DNA of 64,000 nt. Origin: Rhizobiales bacterium GAS188 (lineage in GTDB: Bacteria; Pseudomonadota; Alphaproteobacteria; Rhizobiales; Beijerinckiaceae). The notes beneath the pieces were generated by a model. It was given only the letters and a program-made list of their open reading frames with translations. It had not been told where the DNA came from and searched no databases. The stretch lies in NCBI GenBank assembly GCA_900104855.1, contig FNSS01000001.1:1798001-1862000 (forward strand), in the 5' to 3' direction. Below, one piece after another: positions 33,016-40,012 of this stretch. Within the stretch, counting starts at the first letter, position 1. Every line of letters starts with the position of its first letter. A program made the translations under genes and the position numbers.

Positions 33016-33478
33016 AGCCGAGCTCTCGCTACGCCAATATTGCAAAACAACCACGAAGGTCATCCCGGACGCGGCGCAACGTGACATGATGCGCCGCAGA
33101 GCCGGGATCCAGGACTGAACCACTCATTATGGATCGCGTGTCTGCACCGCATCACTGCGTGCTGAAGTGCGCACGGGATGACCCCCATCCCGCAAAGGCG
33201 TCAGCTGCGGGAGAAGGGGCCGCGCCCAGCGCCAGGCGCGTCGCCAAGCTCGGTCGGTGACGTGCCGGGCGAAGCAAAGGCCAGGCACCATTGAGCGTGC
33301 CAATCGGCATAGCCTTGCGACGATGAGCCGAGCCGGTCGGAGCTGACCGCGCTCCTCACGGAGTGCCGGGACCACCGGCAAACCCAAAGACCATCACTCA
33401 CGACACCGCGAAAGCATGCCCCGCCGGAACGGTCGGGTCGCGCGCACCTCATCATCACCACTGATCAGAGAGGGACCA
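33016..33478. other. Gene-free gap containing a dispersed repeat
   Basis: 463 bases between the transglycosylase and the toxin candidate. The part 33054-33186 is the inverse of 15246-15372. The rest shows no gene or clear signal apart from the translation start region of the next gene (GAGAGGGACCA). Confidence 0.6.
33054..33186 (-). repeat. Dispersed repeat, copy B (inverse of 15246-15372)
   Basis: Begins TCATCCCGGACGCGGCGCAA and ends GCGCACGGGATGACCC; aligned with copy A on the opposite strand, with differences scattered over the length. Non-coding and hairpin-prone at both ends (GTCATCCCG/CGGGATGAC). Confidence 0.75.
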
Positions 33479-35233
33479 ATGGCAGGTCTCGACGATCCCC
33501 TGTCGCGAGACGGGAGCTGGGGCAACGCGCCCTATGTCCCGCCGGCGCCATTCAGCGACGGGCAGTCTCCTTACTCGTCGCCAGCGGCCGGGCGAGCGGC
33601 CGATACGCTGACCTACGACGACTTCTCCGATGTAGTGCCGGGCGGCCTGCAGCTCATCTACGATACATTTTCCGATCGCGTTCCGGCGTCACAGCAGGCT
33701 CAAAGCTCCTACGGCAGGAGCTTTGTCACGGGTCCCGGCTCGCAGGGCAAGGGTGACGCGCCCCATGTCCCGCCGGCGCCATTCATCGACGGACAGCCGC
33801 TCTATTCGCCGCCGGTTACGCCATCGACCGGCCAAGCAGCCGATGCGCTGGACTATGACGACTTCTCCGATGTCGTGCCGGGCGGCCTGCAGCGCGCCTA
33901 TGACGCATTCTCCGACAGGGCCGCCACTGCGCAGCAATCTTGGAGTTCTTACGACACAGCCGTCAGCGGGTCGAACGCGCCGCTGGTGACGGACCAGCAG
34001 CAGAGCGCCAGCCCCTCCTTCACAACCCTCGCTGGCAAAGCCCTGAGCTTTCTTAACCCGATCGGCTCGGCTCAGGCTGCCGAACCAGGCAAGCCCCTCA
34101 ATTTGGAACACGTCGACCCCGAACGCGCCACGCCCGACGGAGCCGGCCATCCAACGCCCTTGGCCGGATATCCGATCGAAGTCGACATTCACGATCCCGA
34201 CCGGTTTCAGCGCGCAGTCGACATCCTCAGCGGCGCTTATAAGCCGGGCAAGATCGAATCGGCCATCCGTGGCGAAAATCACGGAGCGAGCTTTGGCCTC
34301 GCCCCGCGCTTCCGCGCGACAGCAGCTGCCTCCGGCATGTCGTCCCTCTTCCCTCTGTCGGGGCCCTTCGGCGCAGCCCGGATGGAAGCGGAAGCGATCG
34401 CTCCTTCGATATTCGGCCACTCGGCGACCGATCGCTACAACCAGGTCCGCTCCATGGAAGAGGCGGCCGATGCACTGGCCGCAAGAGAGAACCCCGGCAC
34501 CTACACATCGGCTGCCATTGCCGGCGGCTTGGGCACGACGCTGCTCATCCCCGAAAGCGCCATCGGCCGGGTTGCCAGCGCAGGCAAAACCGTTGCCACG
34601 CGCGCCTGGCAAGTAGGCCGGGAACTGTTCGCAGGCGGCAAAGCTGCGGAGCAGGCCGGCAGCATTGCGAGGCCGCTCCTTCGCGAGGGCGAGGAACTAT
34701 TGGGCGGAGAGGCTGCCACGAGCGAGGCCGCGGGCGCCGCGAACCCACCCGTTCCACGGAGCGAAACACCCGCTGATCCACTGGCTATACCACGCGCGAT
34801 TGCATCCACTGCCGAAAAGATTGCCCAGACGCAATTTCAAGGGTCGGGGAGACCTCCTCAGGACACCCAAAAGCCTGCGAAGGATGTTGCTAGCGTCCTT
34901 GCGCGGTTGCAGGTCCATTTGGAGAGCGCAGTCGCCAAGTTCGAGGAAGAAGGATACACCTACAAACAGCGGGACAGCTTGAAAATAGAACCCTGGCGCG
35001 CCGCTCAATTTCGGGGTACTCGAATCCATACCTTTTTCAACAAGCTTGTCGAGGACGACCCCAACGTCAATTGGCTCGAGATTACACCGTTATTCAACGA
35101 AGGTCCTGACCTAATTGATCGCGAAAACAAGATCTGGTACGATGTGACTACCTATGGCCAATGGGATAGAAATGAGCACGTAAGAAGGTATACCCAAGGA
35201 TATGGGCAAGGTTACCCTCTCCTCTATAAATGA
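33479..35233 (+). CDS. Candidate virion-associated polymorphic toxin with REase-like C-terminus
   Basis: A 584-residue protein from ATG 33479. Two imperfect 60-70 residue repeats fill residues 15-165 (each with VPPAPF.DGQ, YDDFSDVVPGGLQ and YD.FSDR). A middle region follows (about 170-490) with GFLNPIGSA-like and small hydrophobic stretches (SAAIAGGLGTTLLIP). The C-terminal 75-90 residues change in composition and base content: FRGTRIHTFFNKL, NEGPDLIDRENKIWYDVTT (a PD-(D/E)xK-like pattern) and YTQGYGQGYPLL. The pattern fits a polymorphic toxin with a nuclease tip. A probable immunity gene starts nine bases downstream. The function is inferred from architecture and context. Confidence 0.7.
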   Translation: MAGLDDPLSRDGSWGNAPYVPPAPFSDGQSPYSSPAAGRAADTLTYDDFSDVVPGGLQLIYDTFSDRVPASQQAQSSYGRSFVTGPGSQGKGDAPHVPPAPFIDGQPLYSPPVTPSTGQAADALDYDDFSDVVPGGLQRAYDAFSDRAATAQQSWSSYDTAVSGSNAPLVTDQQQSASPSFTTLAGKALSFLNPIGSAQAAEPGKPLNLEHVDPERATPDGAGHPTPLAGYPIEVDIHDPDRFQRAVDILSGAYKPGKIESAIRGENHGASFGLAPRFRATAAASGMSSLFPLSGPFGAARMEAEAIAPSIFGHSATDRYNQVRSMEEAADALAARENPGTYTSAAIAGGLGTTLLIPESAIGRVASAGKTVATRAWQVGRELFAGGKAAEQAGSIARPLLREGEELLGGEAATSEAAGAANPPVPRSETPADPLAIPRAIASTAEKIAQTQFQGSGRPPQDTQKPAKDVASVLARLQVHLESAVAKFEEEGYTYKQRDSLKIEPWRAAQFRGTRIHTFFNKLVEDDPNVNWLEITPLFNEGPDLIDRENKIWYDVTTYGQWDRNEHVRRYTQGYGQGYPLLYK

Positions 35234-35242
35234 GGATTACAT

Positions 35243-36175
35243 ATGAATACGGAAGCATGGATAAAGCTCATTCATGGCCATCCCCTCGCTGGAGGTGAGC
35301 CGCGAACACCCGAGGGCAGGTTGGACATGCGTAGACTTCACCTCGATGATCCCCGGACCGTCAAGACAATACGGACGGATATTGCGCAAATCAATGTCCT
35401 GGCGGGGATCACGGAGATACGTGGAGCAATCTGGCAATCGATCGATTTCTCATCGTCCCGCTTGCCGGGATTGCAATTTTTCGACTGCCGGATTCGCGAT
35501 TGCCTGTTCGATCGCTGCAAGCTTACGCGGTTGCGTGTCTGGGCCACCGAGTTCTCGAATGACAGCTTTCGCTACGCGGATCTGCGCGACTGCTCCTTGG
35601 GATCCTCATGGCAAGGGAGACCAAGCATCTACCGCGACGTCGACTTCACGAATGCCGACATGCGCCGGAGCGGCAATCACCCCGCCGAATATATTAATTG
35701 CATGTTCAAGAATACCAAGCTCAGTGGATGTCATGACATTCGAAGTTCTTTTATCAATTGCTCTTTTGAGGGAGAATTGCGCGACGTGACATTCCAGGCC
35801 CATGATTGGGAAAACAAAGCCGCCCCTCCAAAGGTGATGAAGGGGGTCGATTTCAGTCGCGCCAAATTCTGGCATACGGACTTCCGCGGCTTCGACCTCG
35901 ACGATGTGCGCTTCCCCGAGGACGACGACCATGTCATCGTTGACAATATCCGCGATTGCGTGAAGAGGCTTCACGATTATTTCAACCCAAGGCCAGATGT
36001 CGGGTCACAGCGGGTTACTGCAGGGCTAGAACATCAGCTCAGATGGATGGGCGCAGGGCGAAAGACCGGAGTCTTCAGGAAGTCGCTCATTTTGGAGATG
36101 GCAGGCGAAGAGGGGCTGCGGGCCCTGCTCCGGATCATCGGCAAGGATGCTCGCGGCCGCGCGACCGGAACATAG
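35243..36175 (+). CDS. Pentapeptide-repeat protein, candidate immunity protein
   Basis: A 310-residue protein starting nine bases after the toxin candidate. Residues about 55-225 show pentapeptide-like A(D/N)LxX spacing, for example SSSRLPGLQFFDCRIRDCLF, FRYADLRDCSL, DVDFTNADMRRS, FSRAKFWHTDFRGFDLDDV, expected to form a right-handed quadrilateral beta-helix. The last 80 residues are helical and basic. Pentapeptide proteins are known as DNA mimics and as immunity proteins for nucleases, which suits the neighbouring nuclease-like tip. It is less GC-rich than the phage genes, a sign of recent transfer. Confidence 0.7.
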   Translation: MNTEAWIKLIHGHPLAGGEPRTPEGRLDMRRLHLDDPRTVKTIRTDIAQINVLAGITEIRGAIWQSIDFSSSRLPGLQFFDCRIRDCLFDRCKLTRLRVWATEFSNDSFRYADLRDCSLGSSWQGRPSIYRDVDFTNADMRRSGNHPAEYINCMFKNTKLSGCHDIRSSFINCSFEGELRDVTFQAHDWENKAAPPKVMKGVDFSRAKFWHTDFRGFDLDDVRFPEDDDHVIVDNIRDCVKRLHDYFNPRPDVGSQRVTAGLEHQLRWMGAGRKTGVFRKSLILEMAGEEGLRALLRIIGKDARGRATGT

Positions 36176-36472
36176 AGCGAGTGTGACGGAGCCCTGACGG
36201 GCGACACACCACCTCAGCTCTGCCTCAAGGTCCTCGCTTCGAGGAGCAGCAGAGATCAATCGCCCGCAGCAGTCTCAGAGAAGTTCGAGCAATGGAGCCT
36301 CGGTCAGAATCTCGATCAGCTCGCGGACCTATTGGTCAACCTGGAGGCGGCGCAACGCTTTGCCCAGCTTGTGAATGCCCCGATCGGGAGCAACCGCGCG
36401 CTCGCGCTCGCCGCGCGTCTCGGTGCCATCGCCGGGCAGGGCCTCCGGCACCGTTCGCCACCGGGCGACTAG
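36176..36472 (+). pseudogene. Ghost coding fragment in frame behind the pentapeptide gene
   Basis: After the TAG of the pentapeptide gene the same frame continues open for 98 codons to TAG at 36470-36472. The last 65 codons read like a real protein end: EKFEQWSLGQNLDQLADLLV, LEAAQRFAQLVN, APIGSNRALALAARLGAIAG. No in-frame ATG or ribosome site precedes it. It could be a displaced C-terminus of an earlier version of the toxin carrier or of another gene. Confidence 0.45.
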
Positions 36473-36702
36473 GCCGACGCACCAATCCCAGAAAGCTGTC
36501 CTAGCATGGTAATGCCGATTGCCAGCAGCCAACCATAAATGACGATGCCGATCGGCCCTCCTACGTCGGCGGGCGGGTGACCCTCCCACGCAATGACGGC
36601 AAACAACCCGACAAATAGACCTGGAAGACAGCCCACAATACGCGCCCAATTGTCCAACGGCTCGGCAGCTCTCGCAGCTCCGAGCTTGGAACGTTGCGAT
36701 CT
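36469..36702 (-). pseudogene. Truncated small membrane protein gene
   Basis: An open minus-strand frame ending IGASA with two hydrophobic segments: IVGCLPGLFVGLFAVIAWEG and PIGIVIYGWLLAIGITML. The upstream part RSKLGAARAAEPLDNWARI is coding-like, but the frame meets a stop (complement of 36703-36705) without a good start; only a TTG (36657) is available. It abuts the duplicated segment beginning at 36723, so it may have lost its 5' end there. Confidence 0.45.
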
Positions 36703-36722
36703 TCACGGAGGCCCATTGCCAC

Positions 36723-36809
36723 TTCTACCACGTCACGCCATTGGTTTTCAAACTCGGGGCGGCTTCATTGAGAGGAAGGCCGTGGGGTTACCATGTTCTG
36801 CCCTCTCTC
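36723..36809 (+). repeat. Direct repeat, copy A, of the tail-fibre leader and first codons
   Basis: Aligns with 38233-38327. Shared blocks are TTCTRCCACRTCACGCCA, TYGGTTTTCA, CTCGGGGCG, CATYGAGAGGA and TTCTGCCCTCTCTC; the last encodes FCPLS, the start of the tail-fibre protein. The terminator-like hairpin present in copy B is partly lost here. Confidence 0.75.
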
Positions 36810-36882
36810 GCCGGCGCCCCGCCCTTCTTCCAGGGACGGGTGTAGGTCGATGTACACCTCTCGTCAAAGGATTGCGTTTTCG

Positions 36883-37350
36883 ATGGAATTGATAGACAAA
36901 GATATGGCGAGGTGGCTCGCATCGCACGCTGCACGTATATCACAGATTCCCATGCCGCAGATTTTCATCTCCGACGACGCGATCGCTAAAATAAAGAAAC
37001 ATCACGAATACGTAACCTTGTTGAATGAAGCGGATGACATGCGGTTCAAGATTCCGCTGTTGTGGTTTGCTTTCCGAACGTATTCGACCCTCAAGAGCGG
37101 TGAAATAATTGAACATGGACCTATATTTACCTTGCGATCGATAAATATCTCGGAGGCGGGCGAGCATATTCTCATTCAACTGAAGGACGGCTTTCGTATG
37201 GCCTTGCGGCCCGCGGAAACATTCGTTCGTGGAGTGCATCGCATCGGCGTGAAGAACGGAACGCTGACAACGATCCCGGAACATGAGCTCAAAGGGATGG
37301 GCAAGGGATGCGAAGCCGTAGTCTTCAGAAGGACGTTTCAGAGCAGATGA
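36883..37350 (+). CDS. Hypothetical protein, possible orphan immunity gene
   Basis: A 155-residue frame if started at ATG 36883 (MELIDKDMARWLASHAARIS); ATG 36850 and the fused start at 36793 are alternatives. The fused start reads MFCPLS, copied from the tail-fibre gene and in frame. Internal features are a helix followed by FISDDAIAKIKKHHEYV, strands (IIEHGPIFTLRSINISEAG) and FVRGVHRIGVKNGTLTTI. It is notably AT-richer than the phage genes. The small mixed fold and position in a low-GC cluster next to a toxin candidate suggest an orphan immunity gene, but no family is recognised. Confidence 0.65.
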   Translation: MELIDKDMARWLASHAARISQIPMPQIFISDDAIAKIKKHHEYVTLLNEADDMRFKIPLLWFAFRTYSTLKSGEIIEHGPIFTLRSINISEAGEHILIQLKDGFRMALRPAETFVRGVHRIGVKNGTLTTIPEHELKGMGKGCEAVVFRRTFQSR

Positions 37351-37412
37351 CAAGTGATGACGGGCTGCAGGCCTGACGATATATACGCACCTGGAATTGT
37401 GGGGTATCCGAA

Positions 37413-37781
37413 ATGAATCGCGATCTCGACTCCGTGTTTCGTTTCATTTCGGCGAGGTGGGCTGAGCAATCCAAGCATGACGACTATAGTTCAATTATAG
37501 ATAGCTCGATCGCTAGCCTGCTTTTGGCGAGATCATGGCGCGGACTTGACGGCGCTGGTGAGGCGGAGCGAGCCAGCCTGACATCCCTATATTTTTCGAT
37601 CGGCAAGATTCTTCCGGAGATCACTGCTGCCGCAAGTGTTGGACGCACTGATCAGGCATGCTCATTTTGCGGAAGCAAGCCCCCCGAAGTTCGGATTGGT
37701 GCGGGACCGGATGCGTTTATTTGCAACGAATGTGTCGATACGTTCAGCAAAATCTTTCACGATCCAGTGGGATCGAAATAG
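37413..37781 (+). CDS. Protein with ClpX-type C4 zinc finger
   Basis: A 122-residue protein from ATG 37413. Residues 1-70 are helical; residues 83-112 form a ClpX-like C4 zinc finger, with CSFCGSKPPEVRIGAGPDAF followed by ICNECV. In ClpX this domain dimerises and binds substrates or adaptors. Stand-alone versions occur next to toxins and in phages; here it could recruit a target, or dimerise. AT-richer than the phage genes, like its neighbour, and part of the same cluster. Confidence 0.75.
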   Translation: MNRDLDSVFRFISARWAEQSKHDDYSSIIDSSIASLLLARSWRGLDGAGEAERASLTSLYFSIGKILPEITAAASVGRTDQACSFCGSKPPEVRIGAGPDAFICNECVDTFSKIFHDPVGSK

Positions 37782-37907
37782 TTTCGCGTTGCTCGGGCGT
37801 CCGGCGCTGACATCGAATGAGCCCCGCGCGTGAGATGCGGGCGCCGGAAAGACTTACACCGCCTCGCGGAACGCGCCGGACGGTCATGACATAGCGGAGC
37901 ATTCGGG

Positions 37908-38147
37908 ATGCGGGATGATGGCAAACTGCTTGCTGTCATCGGCCGCCATCTCGCCAAGACGGACAAGGCAACGCGCGACCAGATCCTCGACGCCATCCGC
38001 AATCTCTCCGTCGACCCCAATGCGGAAACGGCGCGAACTTTCGCCGAGCGGATCCATGCGCTGCCGTTGAACACGGGCGTGCGCCGCAGCGTGATCGGGG
38101 CGGTGATGAATAGCCTGTCGCGTCGGATCACGACCATATCCGCGTAA
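37908..38147 (+). CDS. Small hypothetical protein
   Basis: A 79-residue helical frame starting MRDDGKLLAVIGRHLAKTDK. A second helix includes DPNAETARTFAERIHALPLN and a basic end. The base composition is back to phage-like high GC. No family recognised. It ends before the leader segment of the tail-fibre gene. Confidence 0.55.
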   Translation: MRDDGKLLAVIGRHLAKTDKATRDQILDAIRNLSVDPNAETARTFAERIHALPLNTGVRRSVIGAVMNSLSRRITTISA

Positions 38148-38232
38148 AGCGAAGCCGGCGCGAGACGCCAGTAAAGTAGAGCCGATACTCGACGCAGAGG
38201 CTGATAGGGGCGGCGATCTCCGCGATCCGGCC

Positions 38233-38327
38233 TTCTGCCACATCACGCCATCGGTTTTCATAGGCGCTCCTCGGGGCGCCTTTTCATCGAGAGGAGGACG
38301 GCACATGACCACATTCTGCCCTCTCTC
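38233..38327 (+). repeat. Direct repeat, copy B (original), of the tail-fibre leader and first codons
   Basis: The counterpart of 36723-36809. It spans the putative terminator, the ribosome site GAGGAGG and the first eight codons of the tail-fibre gene, and so is probably the parental copy. Confidence 0.75.
38262..38284 (+). terminator. Rho-independent terminator-like hairpin
   Basis: GGCGC (38263-38267) pairs with GCGCC (38276-38280) over a short loop, followed by TTTTC. It stands just before the tail-fibre ribosome binding site and would separate the cargo genes from the tail-fibre operon. Confidence 0.6.
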
Positions 38328-39624
38328 ATCGCAGCCCGTGTTCTACAACGGCGTGGCGCAGGTCGGTGCGAGGATCACGGTCTATGACGCCGGCACGCTG
38401 ACGCCGCGGACGGCCTTCAGCGACGGCCTGGCGCAGCACGCTCTGGCGCAGCCGATCCCGTCGGACGGCAATGGCTGCATACCGCTCTTCTGGGTGGTCG
38501 GGAACCCGTATCGGGTGCGTGTCGTCTCGCCGGGCGGCGTGCTGATCCGCGATGTCGACAACTTGCCGGGCGACGTCGCGCAAGGCGGCGGGGGCGGAGG
38601 AGGAGGCGGTTCGACGCTGAAGACGGGCGATTACGTGCCGGCCCACACGACCGCGGTGATCACCGGGCGAGTGCGCGCCAACGGCAAGACGATCGGCGAT
38701 GCGATCTCGGGCGCGACGGAATTCGCCGATCCCGCGACGCAGGCCTTATTCATCTTCCTCTGGAATGCAGATAGCTCACTATCCGTGTCCGGCGGCCGCG
38801 GCGCCTCGGCGCTCGCCGATTACAACGCCAACAAGACGATCGCGCTTCCGGACATCAACGGGCGGACGCTGTTCGGCATCGATGGCATGGGCTCGAGCCC
38901 GACCGGGCGCCTGGCCAACGCGACCTTCGCGAGCGGCAATGCGACGACGATCGGCAGCGCCGGCGGGACCGGGGCCGAGACACTGCTCACTACGCAGATC
39001 CCGAGCCACACGCACACCGGCGCCACGCAGAATTCGACCGCGCATAGCCATACCTTCACGACGGCGAGCGCGGGATCGCACAATCATGGCGGGGCGACTG
39101 GGGTTGAAAGCGCAGGCCATACGCACTCCGGCACGACGGGCATCGAGAGCGTCAGCCACACACACTCCGGATCGACGGATCTTCAGGGCGCGCATTCCCA
39201 TCCTGGTAGCGTCACCGACACGCAGGGCAACCACCAACACACCTATAATGGCCCGCCGTCGAACACGATCGCCCTCGGCGGCAATGGCTCTGTCAACGCA
39301 TACTGGTTTGGAGCCTCCGTCGCTGCGACTGACAGCGTAACCGGCGCGCATGCCCACAATCTCGCCATCAACAGCGATGGCACGCACAACCACAACGTCA
39401 GCGTCGGGACCGAAAGCGCGAACCATACGCACTCGATCACGACCGGCACCGAGAGCGCGAACCAAACTCACGCAATTTCTACCGATGGGGCGCACACGCA
39501 CACCGGCGTGACCGATGCCGGCGGCGTTCATAACCACAGCTTCACCTCGGACGCGACGGGCGGCGGCGGCACGCACAACAACATGCCGCCCTTCCTGCTC
39601 GTGACCTGGTATCTCGTGCTGTGA
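38305..39624 (+). CDS. Tail fibre / tail collar-like protein with HxH motifs
   Basis: A 439-residue protein starting MTTFCPLSSQPVFYNGVAQV. Residues 1-95 form the virion-binding part, followed by a Gly9 linker (GGGGGGGGG) and a region typical of phage collar domains (LPDINGRTLFGIDG). From residue 230 on there are many HTH/HxH units (SHTHTG, HSHTFT, HTHSGT, HNHNVS), which in T4-type fibres bind metal along a trimeric needle. It ends NNMPPFLLVTWYLVL, the standard end of collar-type tips. GAGGAGG precedes the ATG. Confidence 0.87.
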   Translation: MTTFCPLSSQPVFYNGVAQVGARITVYDAGTLTPRTAFSDGLAQHALAQPIPSDGNGCIPLFWVVGNPYRVRVVSPGGVLIRDVDNLPGDVAQGGGGGGGGGSTLKTGDYVPAHTTAVITGRVRANGKTIGDAISGATEFADPATQALFIFLWNADSSLSVSGGRGASALADYNANKTIALPDINGRTLFGIDGMGSSPTGRLANATFASGNATTIGSAGGTGAETLLTTQIPSHTHTGATQNSTAHSHTFTTASAGSHNHGGATGVESAGHTHSGTTGIESVSHTHSGSTDLQGAHSHPGSVTDTQGNHQHTYNGPPSNTIALGGNGSVNAYWFGASVAATDSVTGAHAHNLAINSDGTHNHNVSVGTESANHTHSITTGTESANQTHAISTDGAHTHTGVTDAGGVHNHSFTSDATGGGGTHNNMPPFLLVTWYLVL

Positions 39625-39637
39625 GCGAGGCAATCCG

Positions 39638-40012
39638 ATGATCACCGCCCGCTTCAAGCCGATCTCCAACCAGTCGGACTGGTCGACGACGATCCTGTTC
39701 AACGACAAGGCGTCCGACACACCGATCGATCTGACAGGGCTCACCTGGACGCTGCAGCTCCAGCTCCAAGGCGACATCAACAATGTGGCGCTGCTCGGAG
39801 CAACCGGGACTGGCGAGATCACCAATCCGTCGCTCGGCATCCTGCAGGTCTATTTTCCGCTGACCCGCATGCAGTCGCTGACCGCCGGCAGCTATCGGCT
39901 CGGCCTCACGGTGACGAACGGCATCTACACCACGCAAGTCATGCTCGGGCTGGTGCCGATCGTCGCCGGCATCGTCGGTCAGACCCCCGGCCCCAACTGG
40001 GATTATTCGTGA
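39638..40012 (+). CDS. Phage tail-associated protein
   Basis: A 124-residue strand-rich protein (SDWSTTILFNDKASDTPIDL, then VYFPLTRMQSLTAGSYRLGL and TQVMLGLVPIVAG), with the immunoglobulin-like layout of small proteins that accompany tail fibres. It lies between two fibre genes and its stop overlaps the next start (TGATG). The exact function is unknown. Confidence 0.7.
   Translation: MITARFKPISNQSDWSTTILFNDKASDTPIDLTGLTWTLQLQLQGDINNVALLGATGTGEITNPSLGILQVYFPLTRMQSLTAGSYRLGLTVTNGIYTTQVMLGLVPIVAGIVGQTPGPNWDYS

Noticed and set aside
35274-35789. 171-codon plus frame inside the pentapeptide gene
   Set aside because: Overlapping frame with shadow-like composition; the pentapeptide periodicity supports the other frame.
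36292-36504. 70-codon frame starting at ATG 36292
   Set aside because: It is out of frame with the protein-like fragment that occupies the same DNA and is Arg/Pro-rich without any motif.
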